Assembly (NCBI GenBank): GCA_023441105.1
Contig: JAEZQX010000143.1
Location: forward strand, 1 to 16,427
Reading direction: 5' to 3'
DNA: 16,427 bases
From: Pseudomonadota bacterium
GTDB lineage: Bacteria; Pseudomonadota; Gammaproteobacteria; Burkholderiales; Burkholderiaceae
The position numbers and the translations under genes were made by a program. The notes under the pieces are model-generated. The model did no database searches, had not been told where the DNA came from, and saw only the letters and a program-made list of their open reading frames with translations. Every line of letters begins with the position of its first letter. Position 1 is the first letter of the stretch. This document shows positions 9,795 to 16,330 of the stretch, piece after piece.

Positions 9795-11075
9795 ATGATC
9801 ATCACCATCTTCCTCGTCTCGCTGCTCGGCGCCATGGCCATCGGCGTCCCGATCGCGTTCGCCTTGCTGATCAGTGGCGCGGCACTGATGTGGCACATGG
9901 ACATGTTCGACGCGCAGATCCTTGCGCAGAACGTCATCGAGGGCGCCAACAGCTTCCCGCTGCTCGCGGTGCCGTTCTTCATGCTGGCAGGCGAGATCAT
10001 GAATGCCGGCGGGCTGTCGCGACGGATCGTCGCCTTCGCCATGACCCTGGTAGGCCACGTCAAGGGCGGCCTCGGCTATGTCGGCATCATGGCCGGGGTG
10101 CTGATGGCGGCATTGTCCGGCTCGGCGGTGGCCGATGCCGCGGCCCTGTCCGCGCTGTTGCTGCCGATGATGAAGCGCGCCGGCCATGATCCCGCGCGGT
10201 CGGCCGGCCTGCTGTCGTCCGCCGCGATCATCGCGCCGATCATCCCGCCCTCGATCGGCTTCGTGGTCTTCGGCGTCGCCGCGAACGTGTCGATCTCCAG
10301 GCTCTTCATGGCGGGAATCGCACCGGGCCTGATGCTCGGCGCGGCGCTGTGGCTGACCTGGTGGCTGCTGGTGCGGCGTGAGAAGGTCGACGCACAGCCC
10401 CGCGCGAGCTGGCGTCAAGTGCTGTCCTCTGCGCGCGACGCCACCTTCGCGCTCGGCTTGCCGGTCATCGTGATCTTCGGCCTCAAGTTCGGCGTCTTCA
10501 CCCCCACCGAGGCCGCCGTGGTGGCGGCGGTCTACGCGCTCTTCGTGTCCATGGTGATCTATCGCGAGCTTCGCTGGTCGCAGCTGTACGGTCTTTTCGT
10601 CGCTGCGGCGCAGACCACTGCGGTCATCATGTTCCTGGTGGCGTCCGCCATGGTGGCCGCCTGGATGATCACGGTGGCAAACCTGCCCAGCGACCTGGTC
10701 GGCCTGCTCGAGCCTCTCCTGGAACGTCCCACCTTGCTGCTCATCGCGATGATGCTGGTCACCATCCTGGTTGGCACCGCCATGGACATGACCCCGACCA
10801 TCCTGATCCTCACCCCGGTCTTCATGCCGCTGGTGAAGGCTGCCGGCATCGATCCGGTGTATTTCGGCGTGCTCTTCATGATCAACAACGCAATTGGCCT
10901 GGTCACGCCACCGGTCGGCACGGTCCTCAGCACGGTGGCTGGAGTCGGCAGGATCAGCATGGATTCGGTCACCCGCGGCACGTGGCCCTTCATGGTTGCG
11001 CAGTTCGGCGTGTTATTCCTGCTGGTGTTGTTCCCTGGACTGGTGATGGTGCCGGCCCGCTGGTTGTACGGCTGA
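9795..11075 (+). CDS. TRAP transporter large permease subunit, DctM family
   Basis: DctM forms the sodium-coupled transport channel that moves the DctP-bound substrate into the cytoplasm. The 426-aa protein is of normal length with about 11-12 membrane helices. Family motifs appear in order: NSFPLLAVPFFMLAGEIMN, KGGLGYVGIMAGVLMAALSGSAVADAAAL, the APIIPPSIGFVVFGVAANVSI loop, DMTPTILILTPVFMPL and NNAIGLVTPPVGTVL. The two Pro/Ser/Gly-rich hairpins match the symmetric halves known for this transporter family. ATG 9795 is three bases after the dctQ stop. It is the last gene of the operon; the next gene points the other way, and no clear rightward terminator follows. Confidence 0.96.
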   Translation: MIITIFLVSLLGAMAIGVPIAFALLISGAALMWHMDMFDAQILAQNVIEGANSFPLLAVPFFMLAGEIMNAGGLSRRIVAFAMTLVGHVKGGLGYVGIMAGVLMAALSGSAVADAAALSALLLPMMKRAGHDPARSAGLLSSAAIIAPIIPPSIGFVVFGVAANVSISRLFMAGIAPGLMLGAALWLTWWLLVRREKVDAQPRASWRQVLSSARDATFALGLPVIVIFGLKFGVFTPTEAAVVAAVYALFVSMVIYRELRWSQLYGLFVAAAQTTAVIMFLVASAMVAAWMITVANLPSDLVGLLEPLLERPTLLLIAMMLVTILVGTAMDMTPTILILTPVFMPLVKAAGIDPVYFGVLFMINNAIGLVTPPVGTVLSTVAGVGRISMDSVTRGTWPFMVAQFGVLFLLVLFPGLVMVPARWLYG

Positions 11076-11086
11076 ATGCCGGCTTG

Positions 11087-11102
11087 AAAACGCCCCTGGG
11101 CG
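11087..11102 (-). terminator. Short intrinsic terminator after the leftward GST gene
   Basis: Read leftward, CGCCC-AG-GGGCG is followed directly by TTTT (11090-11087), beginning just after the GST stop. The stem is only five pairs (or four with a 4-base loop), but the immediate T-run supports termination of the tetR-SRPBCC-gst transcript. It lies between that operon and the convergent dctM. Confidence 0.6.
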
Positions 11103-11103
11103 C

Positions 11104-11763
11104 CTATCGGATGTCGTCGGCTTCCAGGCCCATCCGCTCGGCGTAGAGGGCGAGGGTGCGCTCCCAGGCGGGTCGGGTCTGGCAACGCTCGTAGTAGGCC
11201 TTAACCGTCGGGAACGGTTCCATCAGGTCGGTCTTGCGGATGGTGCGCAAGACTCCGGCCATCATGATGTCGGCCACGGTGAAATCGTCACAGGCGACCC
11301 ACTCGCGGCCCTGCAGGCGCCGCTCGAGATCACCGAGCCAGCGGCCGGCGAGCTTGCGCACCTCCGCGCCGACTGCCTGGGCGCCGCCGCCGCGATCGAA
11401 GATTCCGATGAGATCGAGACAGGTCAAGGTCGGCTCGACCGTGCCGACCGCCGCGAAGCACCACTGGACGACGCGGGTGCGACCCTGGACGTCACCGGGA
11501 ATCAGCTTGCCCGCCTTCTCCGCCAGATAAAGCACCACCGCGGCCGATTCGGCGACCACGAAGCCGTCGTCGTCGATGACCGGTGCCTGGCGGAAAGGGC
11601 TGATCCGGCCGAAGGCTTCGCCGTCGAGCTCGCCGGCGGTGTGGTCGAGCGCATGGACCCGATACGGCAGCCCGAGTTCTTCGAGCGCCCACTGTGCCCG
11701 GAGGTCCTTCGTCTCGCCGCGTCCTTCGGGAAAGATGCGGCCGAAGCCATAGAGCGTGATCAT
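11104..11763 (-). CDS. Glutathione S-transferase family protein, last gene of a TetR-led operon
   Basis: A second, unrelated-looking cytoplasmic glutathione transferase. The 219-aa protein has a thioredoxin-like N-terminal domain (about 1-82) starting MITLYGFG, with cis-Pro in FRQAPVIDDD and glutathione-binding Glu-Ser in VAESAAVVLYLAEK. The helical C-terminal domain has the folding motif FTVADIMMAGVL (about 162-173). ATG 11763 was chosen because the family's first strand starts there and a strong GGGGAGG lies 5 bases upstream; the longer open frame has no such site. It begins 17 bases after the SRPBCC stop, in one operon with the TetR gene. Between residues 10 and 20 is an insertion (RIFPEGRGETKDLRA) in place of the usual short active-site turn, so the catalytic residue is not obvious. 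Substrate unknown. Confidence 0.92.
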   Translation of the reverse strand: MITLYGFGRIFPEGRGETKDLRAQWALEELGLPYRVHALDHTAGELDGEAFGRISPFRQAPVIDDDGFVVAESAAVVLYLAEKAGKLIPGDVQGRTRVVQWCFAAVGTVEPTLTCLDLIGIFDRGGGAQAVGAEVRKLAGRWLGDLERRLQGREWVACDDFTVADIMMAGVLRTIRKTDLMEPFPTVKAYYERCQTRPAWERTLALYAERMGLEADDIR

Positions 11764-11780
11764 CTCGACCTCCCCGCCAC

Positions 11781-12257
11781 TTACTCGGTGATCTCGGGCT
11801 CCACCAGCTTGGCCAATTGTTCCAACGACTCCTGCCAGCCGAGGTAGCACATCTCGACCGGGATCATCGGCGGCAGGTTCTCCTGCAGGATGTCGATGTC
11901 GGTTCCGCACAAGACCGGCCTGAGCACGACGGTCGTCTGCATCTCGCCCGGCAGGTTGGGATCCTCGAAGGTGTCGGTGTAGCGGATCCGTTCCGACGGC
12001 ACCAGCTCCAGGTACTCGCCGCCGAACGAGTGGCTCTTCTGGTTGGTGAAGTTGGTGAAGGACATCCGGAAGCGGCCGCCGATGCGCGCGTCCATTTCAT
12101 GGACGGTGCAGGTGAAGCCGTAGGGCGGCAGCCACTTCGCCATTCCCGCCGGATCGAGGAACGCGCGGTAGACCCGCTCCGGCTTGGCGCGCAGCACGCG
12201 GTGCAGCCGCACGGAATTGGCCTTGACGTTCGCTTCTTCTTTCATCGCTTCTTTCAT
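11781..12257 (-). CDS. SRPBCC (START-like) domain protein, AHSA1 family
   Basis: This is a small cytoplasmic protein with a helix-grip fold that typically encloses a hydrophobic ligand; its precise function is unknown. The 158-aa sequence covers the whole domain: VRLHRVLRAKPERVYRAFLDPAGMAKWLPPYGF at the start, HEMDARIGGRFRMSF in the middle, IRYTDTFEDPNLPGEMQTTVVL, and the C-terminal helix YLGWQESLEQLAKLVEP. The first ATG (12257) was chosen because AGGAGA, overlapping the tetR stop, is 6 bases before it; an in-frame ATG four codons later sits in a near-repeat (ATGAAAGAA twice), leaving some doubt. It lies between the TetR and GST genes with gaps of 10 and 17 bases, so the three proteins are probably made together. 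Confidence 0.9.
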   Translation of the reverse strand: MKEAMKEEANVKANSVRLHRVLRAKPERVYRAFLDPAGMAKWLPPYGFTCTVHEMDARIGGRFRMSFTNFTNQKSHSFGGEYLELVPSERIRYTDTFEDPNLPGEMQTTVVLRPVLCGTDIDILQENLPPMIPVEMCYLGWQESLEQLAKLVEPEITE

Positions 12258-12267
12258 CGGTCATCTC

Positions 12268-12888
12268 CTATGAATGGACCGGCTCGGGGGTGAGGGGCAG
12301 CAACGAAGCGACATGGCGCTTCAGGTGATCGATGCAGTCGCTGGCGACCGCGGGGCCTTGCGTCGCCTTGGCGAGGATGAACGCGCCTTGCAGCACTGCC
12401 TGGGTGTAGAGCGCGAGGCTCTCGGGGCGCCAGTCCGCTTGCGGTGCGTACTTCGCCTTGGCCTCGGCAAGATCGGCGGCGACAGTCCCTGCGTGCAGTT
12501 CGATCCCGTGGCGGCAGGCGTCGCGGATGGCCGGATGAGTCTCGAAGGTCTCCTGCACCATCGTCCCCAGCAGGCAGGTGAAATCCGGCAGTTCGCCGGT
12601 CAGGAGGGCCGCCCGGTAGTCGATGTAGCCGAGCACGCGATCGCGCGGATCGGCCAGGCGACGATACGGCGCTTCGGCGAACACGCTGCCGGTCATCTCG
12701 TTCCAGTGCGCCGTGGCGGCGAGGGCGAGATCCTCCTTGCCCTTGAAGTGGTGGAAGAAGCTGCCCTTGGTGACGCCGGCGGCCTCGCAGACATGTTCCA
12801 CGGTCGTCGCAGCGTAGCCCTTGGCGCGGATCAGTTGCAGGGCCGCCTCCAGCAAGCGGGTGCGTGACGGGTGACGCGGGTTGGACAT
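12268..12888 (-). CDS. TetR-family transcriptional regulator
   Basis: A ligand-responsive repressor, likely controlling its own operon with the SRPBCC and GST genes. The 206-aa protein has the TetR N-terminal DNA-binding domain: RTRLLEAALQLIRAKGYAATTV, then the helix-turn-helix HVCEAAGVTKGSFFHHFKGKEDL (about 32-54). The remainder is the helical ligand-binding domain with a TetR_C-like FTCLLGTMVQETFETHPAIRDAC. ATG 12888 was chosen because the upstream in-frame ATG at 12987 lies before the predicted transcription start. A TTGACA-N17-TATGTT promoter and an overlapping operator lie about 90-115 bases upstream. Members that start like this often regulate transporters or detoxification genes; the ligand here is unknown. 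Confidence 0.94.
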   Translation of the reverse strand: MSNPRHPSRTRLLEAALQLIRAKGYAATTVEHVCEAAGVTKGSFFHHFKGKEDLALAATAHWNEMTGSVFAEAPYRRLADPRDRVLGYIDYRAALLTGELPDFTCLLGTMVQETFETHPAIRDACRHGIELHAGTVAADLAEAKAKYAPQADWRPESLALYTQAVLQGAFILAKATQGPAVASDCIDHLKRHVASLLPLTPEPVHS

Positions 12889-12977
12889 GTCGTTGTCAGC
12901 GATCAGCAGGTGAGCGGGATGCGGAAAGATGTGGGGCACTCTGCACGGCAGGGAATCGGCTTCGGGTTGCTGGAGCG

Positions 12978-13006
12978 AACATACCAACCAGTCGGTATGG
13001 TGTCAA
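12978..13006 (-). promoter_or_regulatory. Sigma-70 promoter of the tetR-SRPBCC-gst operon
   Basis: Reading leftward, a perfect -35 TTGACA (13006-13001), a 17-base spacer and -10 TATGTT (12983-12978) form a near-consensus promoter. The transcription start would fall near 12971, giving a leader of about 80 bases before the tetR ATG. The spacer is filled by the operator palindrome. Confidence 0.8.
12980..12999. promoter_or_regulatory. TetR-type operator overlapping the tetR promoter
   Basis: CATACCAACCAGTCGGTATG has perfect 6-bp arms (CATACC/GGTATG) and a partly symmetric ACCAGT centre, a layout typical of TetR-family operators. It covers the promoter spacer and -10, so the bound repressor would block transcription. 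Recognition by the adjacent TetR protein is inferred from position. Confidence 0.82.
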
Positions 13007-13056
13007 GAACAATCGCATATCAAGCTCTTTCCCGCGCCAGAGCAGGAAGCGAAACG

Positions 13057-13821
13057 TCAGGTCGCTGGCGGCTCCCGGTAGACGCCCTGCAAGCAGTGTC
13101 GCTTAGGCGGCAGGCCGGAGCGCCGCTGCAGGATGAATCCCAACTCCGCAAGGGCGGCGCGCACCTCGCCGGCAACCGTCCAGGTCGCCAGCCTGCTGCC
13201 GGACCGCGCACAGGCCGCAGTGGCGCCCAGCGTCTGCCGCGACCACATTTCCGGATTGCGGGCCGGGCTGAAGCCATCGAGGAAGATGCTGTCCGCGCGG
13301 AAGCCACCGCCCTGCAGCGCCTGCAATCGTTCCGCGGCCTCCCCGACCAGTACCCGCAGTTGCACCCGTCCGTCGTCGAAGTCCAGCCGGATTTCCGGCG
13401 GCACCGGCGTCGGCCATCGGTCGGCCAACTCCCCGGCTGATGTCGCGATCGCCACGCCGGCCAGTTCGCCCGCTCGGCGGATGTCCCCGGCAGCGACCGG
13501 ATGTGCCTCGACGGAGACGAAGCGCAGCCGCTGCGGGCGGCGCGGGTCGCGGCGCAGCGCTTCGAGAAGCGCGAGGAAGTTGAGGCCGAGGCCGAACCCG
13601 GTCTCGAGCACGTTCCAGATGCTTGCGTCGGCCCAGGCCGCGGGCAGGTCGCAGCCGGCCAGGAAGACATGTCGCGCCTGCGCCACCGCGCCGCTGGCCG
13701 AATGGTAGATGTCGCCGTAGCGGGCACTGCGCGGCGCGCCGCTCGACCAGTCGACCACCGGCCCGGAGCGCGGATTGCCAATCATGGCCGGACCGGAATC
13801 AAGGCGGGTTTCCTTCGCCAT
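13057..13821 (-). CDS. mnmD: tRNA 5-methylaminomethyl-2-thiouridine methyltransferase MnmD (stand-alone MnmC N-terminal domain)
   Basis: MnmD adds the last methyl group to the wobble uridine (nm5s2U34 to mnm5s2U34) of tRNAs for Lys, Glu and Gln, using S-adenosylmethionine. The 254-aa protein is a Rossmann-like methyltransferase: PVVDWSSGAPRSARYGDIYHS (about 21-41), the SAM-binding motif NVLETGFGLGLNFLALL (70-86), FVSVEAHP (101-108) and the family hallmark LDGFSPARNPEMW (181-193). In E. coli the enzyme is fused to an FAD oxidase (MnmC, about 670 aa). Here it stops after the methyltransferase, and the DNA beyond holds the tetR promoter, so this is not a frameshifted MnmC. The ATG at 13821 has no clear ribosome site; ATG at 13785 is an alternative. 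The tRNA role comes from the family. Confidence 0.88.
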   Translation of the reverse strand: MAKETRLDSGPAMIGNPRSGPVVDWSSGAPRSARYGDIYHSASGAVAQARHVFLAGCDLPAAWADASIWNVLETGFGLGLNFLALLEALRRDPRRPQRLRFVSVEAHPVAAGDIRRAGELAGVAIATSAGELADRWPTPVPPEIRLDFDDGRVQLRVLVGEAAERLQALQGGGFRADSIFLDGFSPARNPEMWSRQTLGATAACARSGSRLATWTVAGEVRAALAELGFILQRRSGLPPKRHCLQGVYREPPAT

Positions 13822-13957
13822 CGCCGGTGGCCCGAGGAGGGCAGTCGTCGATCCGCGACGCCCGGCCGGCCAGGATTCGATCCTTCACGCTGGGCAGGCG
13901 AGGGAGGCATACACTTTTCCGGGAACGCTGCGGCCCGGCAACGGTGGCGGGCACGTT

Positions 13958-13986
13958 TTGGCACACTGCAGCATAAGATATACAAT
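13958..13986 (+). promoter_or_regulatory. Promoter of the ccoNOQP operon
   Basis: TTGGCA (13958-13963), a 17-base spacer and TACAAT (13981-13986) form a good sigma-70 promoter 26 bases before the ccoN ATG. The stretch is AT-rich against a GC-rich background. No FNR/Anr-type TTGAT-N4-ATCAA box was seen in 13822-14012, although cbb3 oxidase genes often have one. Confidence 0.78.
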
Positions 13987-13993
13987 AGCTGCA
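13967..13993. promoter_or_regulatory. Inverted repeat flanking the ccoN -10 element
   Basis: TGCAGC-N15-GCTGCA has perfect 6-bp arms placed 21 bases apart, two helical turns, on either side of the -10 TACAAT. The spacing is that of a dimeric protein site or of a stem near the transcript start. No regulator is recognised for it, and chance cannot be excluded. Confidence 0.4.
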
Positions 13994-14012
13994 TCTTTTA
14001 GGTGGGTGCAAG

Positions 14013-15479
14013 ATGCCGCAAGTCGAGACCTATAACGACCGCATTGTCCGCAACTTCCTGCTTGCCGCTGCGATCTGGGGAATTGTCGGGATGGCGGTGG
14101 GCGTGATTGCCGCAGCGCAACTTGCCTGGCCGGCACTCAATTTCGACGTTCCCTGGCTGACCTTCAGCCGGATCCGTCCCAATCACACCTTCGGCATCAT
14201 CTTCGGCTTCGGCGTCACCGCCTTGATGGGCACCTGCTACTACGTGGTGCAGCGGACGGGTCACACGCGCCTGGCCTTCGGCCCGCTTGCCACCTTCACC
14301 TTCTGGGGCTGGCAGCTGGTGATCCTGCTGTCGATGATCACGATGCCCCTGGGCATCACCCAGAGCAAGGAATACGCAGAGCCGGAATGGCCGATCGACC
14401 TGCTGATCGCGGTGGTCTGGGTGTCGTTCGGCGTCGTCTTCTTCGCGACCGTCGCGCGTCGCCGCATCCAGCACATCTATGTCGCCGTCTGGTACTACGC
14501 GGCGCTGATCATCGCGGTGGCACTGCTGCACATCATCAACAACCTGGTGCTGCCGGTATCGCTCACCAAGTCCTATCCGATCTACTCGGGCGTGGTCGAT
14601 GCGATCGTGCAATGGTGGTACGGGCACAATGCCGTCGCCTTCGTGCTGACCGCGGGCTTCCTCGGCATGATGTTCTATTTCGTGCCGCGCCAGGCGCAGC
14701 AGCCGCTGTGGAGCTATCGCTTCTCCATCGTCAACTTCTGGGCGCTGATCTCGGTGTACATGTGGGCGGGCTCGCACCACCTGATCTACACGGCGCTGCC
14801 GGACTGGGTCCAGTCGGTCGGCATGGTCTTCTCCCTGATCCTGCTGATGCCCAGCCTGGGCACGGCCGCCAACGGACTGCTGACCTTCAACGGTTCCTGG
14901 CATCGGGTCGCCACCGACCCGGCCGCCAAGTTCATGGTGATGTCGCTGGTGTTCTATGCCGCGTCCACCTTCGAAGGATCGATGATGGCCATCAAGTCGG
15001 TCAATTCCTTCACCCACTATACCGACTGGACGGTTGCCCACGTCCACTCCGGCGCCATCGGCTGGGTGGCCATGATCACCATCGGCTCGCTCTACGCCAT
15101 GGCGCCGCGGGCGCTGGGGGTGCCGGCAATGCATTCGCGCAAGGCAATGGAGCTGCATTTCTGGATGCACGTCATCGGCCTGCTGGTGTACATCTTCGCC
15201 ATGTGGCTGTCGGGTGCCGTGGCCGGCACGATGTGGCGTGCCACCGAGCCCGACGGTTCGCTCACCTATCCGTTCCTGGCCAGTCTCGAGGCCATCATGC
15301 CGCTCTACGTGATGCGGTTCGTCGGTGGACTGTTCGTGCTGGGCGGGATGGTGGCGATGGTATGGAACCTCTGGCATACCGCCGGAGACGCCCGCAAGAA
15401 GCTGATCGTGCCGATCATCGTGCCGATCCCGGAGCCGGATCCGCACCAGCGCCCGGCGCCGTTGCCGGCGGCGACCTGA
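14013..15479 (+). CDS. ccoN: cbb3-type cytochrome c oxidase catalytic subunit I, CcoN
   Basis: CcoN reduces oxygen to water at a heme b3-CuB centre and pumps protons in the inner membrane; the enzyme has high oxygen affinity. The 488-aa protein (usual length about 475) has about 12 membrane helices. Ligands by comparison with P. stutzeri CcoN: low-spin heme b His58 (RIRPNHTFG) and His345; CuB His205 (QWWYGHNAV), His255 and His256 (MWAGSHHLIYTALPDW); heme b3 His343 (VAHVHSGA). The cross-linked tyrosine (Tyr249 in SVYMW) and Glu321 (TFEG) are in place. ATG 14013 has AGGTGG 7 bases upstream and the promoter just before. First of four tightly linked genes. All catalytic residues are present, so the subunit looks functional. 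Confidence 0.97.
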   Translation: MPQVETYNDRIVRNFLLAAAIWGIVGMAVGVIAAAQLAWPALNFDVPWLTFSRIRPNHTFGIIFGFGVTALMGTCYYVVQRTGHTRLAFGPLATFTFWGWQLVILLSMITMPLGITQSKEYAEPEWPIDLLIAVVWVSFGVVFFATVARRRIQHIYVAVWYYAALIIAVALLHIINNLVLPVSLTKSYPIYSGVVDAIVQWWYGHNAVAFVLTAGFLGMMFYFVPRQAQQPLWSYRFSIVNFWALISVYMWAGSHHLIYTALPDWVQSVGMVFSLILLMPSLGTAANGLLTFNGSWHRVATDPAAKFMVMSLVFYAASTFEGSMMAIKSVNSFTHYTDWTVAHVHSGAIGWVAMITIGSLYAMAPRALGVPAMHSRKAMELHFWMHVIGLLVYIFAMWLSGAVAGTMWRATEPDGSLTYPFLASLEAIMPLYVMRFVGGLFVLGGMVAMVWNLWHTAGDARKKLIVPIIVPIPEPDPHQRPAPLPAAT

Positions 15480-15491
15480 GAGGATTGAACG

Positions 15492-16154
15492 ATGGGCTTG
15501 CGCTACCAGCATTTCGAGGCGATCGAGAAGAACGCCGTCCTCCTCGCGGTCCTGATCGCCTTCATGGTCTCGCTCGGCGGGCTGTCGGAGATCACGCCGC
15601 TGTTCGCCAACGCGCAGTCGGTCAAGCCGGCGCCGGGTGTCGAGCCCTACGATCCGCTGCGCCTGGCCGGCAAGGACATCTATGTCCGCGAGGGCTGCTA
15701 CCTGTGCCATTCGCAGATGATCCGCGCGCAGCGCTTCGAGACCCAGCGCTATGGGCCTCATTCGGTCGCCGGCGAGTCGGTGTATGACCGGCCATTCCAG
15801 TGGGGCTCGAAGCGCACCGGTCCCGATCTCGCCCGGGTCGGCGGCAAGTTCTCCGACGAGTGGCACCGCATCCACATGAAGAATCCGCGCGATGTCGTGC
15901 CGACGTCGAACATGCCCGGCTATCCGTGGCTGCTCACGCGCAAGGTCGATGCCGACGACGTCGCGCAGCGGATGCGGACCTTGCAGCGCCTCGGCGATCC
16001 GTACAGCGACGAGCAGATCGCATCCGCGCAGCAGGTGGTTCGCGGCAAGACGGAGATGGACGCGCTGATCGCCTACCTGCAGGGCCTCGGCGTCAGCCAG
16101 GCGCCCGCCGCCACCGCCCCCGGGGCGCCGGCAGCGCAGGGGGCACTGAAGTGA
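15492..16154 (+). CDS. ccoO: cbb3-type cytochrome c oxidase subunit II, CcoO (mono-heme cytochrome c)
   Basis: CcoO carries electrons through one c-type heme from CcoP to CcoN. The 220-aa protein has one N-terminal membrane anchor (about 14-35: AVLLAVLIAFMVSLGG), with the rest in the periplasm. The heme site is CYLCH at 69-73 (GCYLCHSQMIRAQRFETQRYG), and the axial Met141 lies in TSNMPGYPWL. An Ala/Pro-rich tail follows from about 203. ATG 15492 is 12 bases after ccoN with AGGA 7 bases upstream. The 3' end overlaps ccoQ by 4 bases. Length and motifs are typical of the family. Confidence 0.97.
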   Translation: MGLRYQHFEAIEKNAVLLAVLIAFMVSLGGLSEITPLFANAQSVKPAPGVEPYDPLRLAGKDIYVREGCYLCHSQMIRAQRFETQRYGPHSVAGESVYDRPFQWGSKRTGPDLARVGGKFSDEWHRIHMKNPRDVVPTSNMPGYPWLLTRKVDADDVAQRMRTLQRLGDPYSDEQIASAQQVVRGKTEMDALIAYLQGLGVSQAPAATAPGAPAAQGALK

Positions 16155-16330
16155 ACGGCATCTGGGGGCACCTGATCGGGGTCCTCATCGTGGTGCTGAT
16201 GCTGGTCTTCATCGGCATCTGGGTGTGGGTCTGGCGGCCGCGTCACAAGCGCAAGTTCGAGCGCCTGTCGAAGTTGCCGCTCGAGGACCTCGAGGATCGG
16301 GACGACAACGGTCGGAGGCGGGACAAGTGA
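16151..16330 (+). CDS. ccoQ: cbb3-type cytochrome oxidase small subunit CcoQ
   Basis: CcoQ is a small membrane protein that helps assemble or stabilise the cbb3 oxidase. This 59-aa protein has one membrane helix (about 8-28: IGVLIVVLMLVFIGIWVWVW) followed by a short charged tail RPRHKRKFERLSKLPLED, matching the family plan. The GTG start overlaps the ccoO stop (GTGA), and its own stop overlaps the ccoP GTG in the same way, so translation is likely coupled. A G-rich stretch (about 16139-16143) precedes the start. Identity rests mainly on size, topology and position between ccoO and ccoP. Confidence 0.9.
   Translation: MNGIWGHLIGVLIVVLMLVFIGIWVWVWRPRHKRKFERLSKLPLEDLEDRDDNGRRRDK

Noticed and set aside
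9495..10418. A 307-aa leftward open frame opposite dctQ and dctM.
   Set aside because: The composition (His/Arg/Asp/Gln-rich) is that of an antisense shadow; the plus-strand TRAP genes explain the region.
13998..15875. A 625-aa leftward open frame opposite ccoN and ccoO.
   Set aside because: It is rich in His, Arg, Asp and Gln with no recognisable domain, as expected from the antisense of a high-GC membrane-protein gene; ccoN and ccoO are certain on the other strand.
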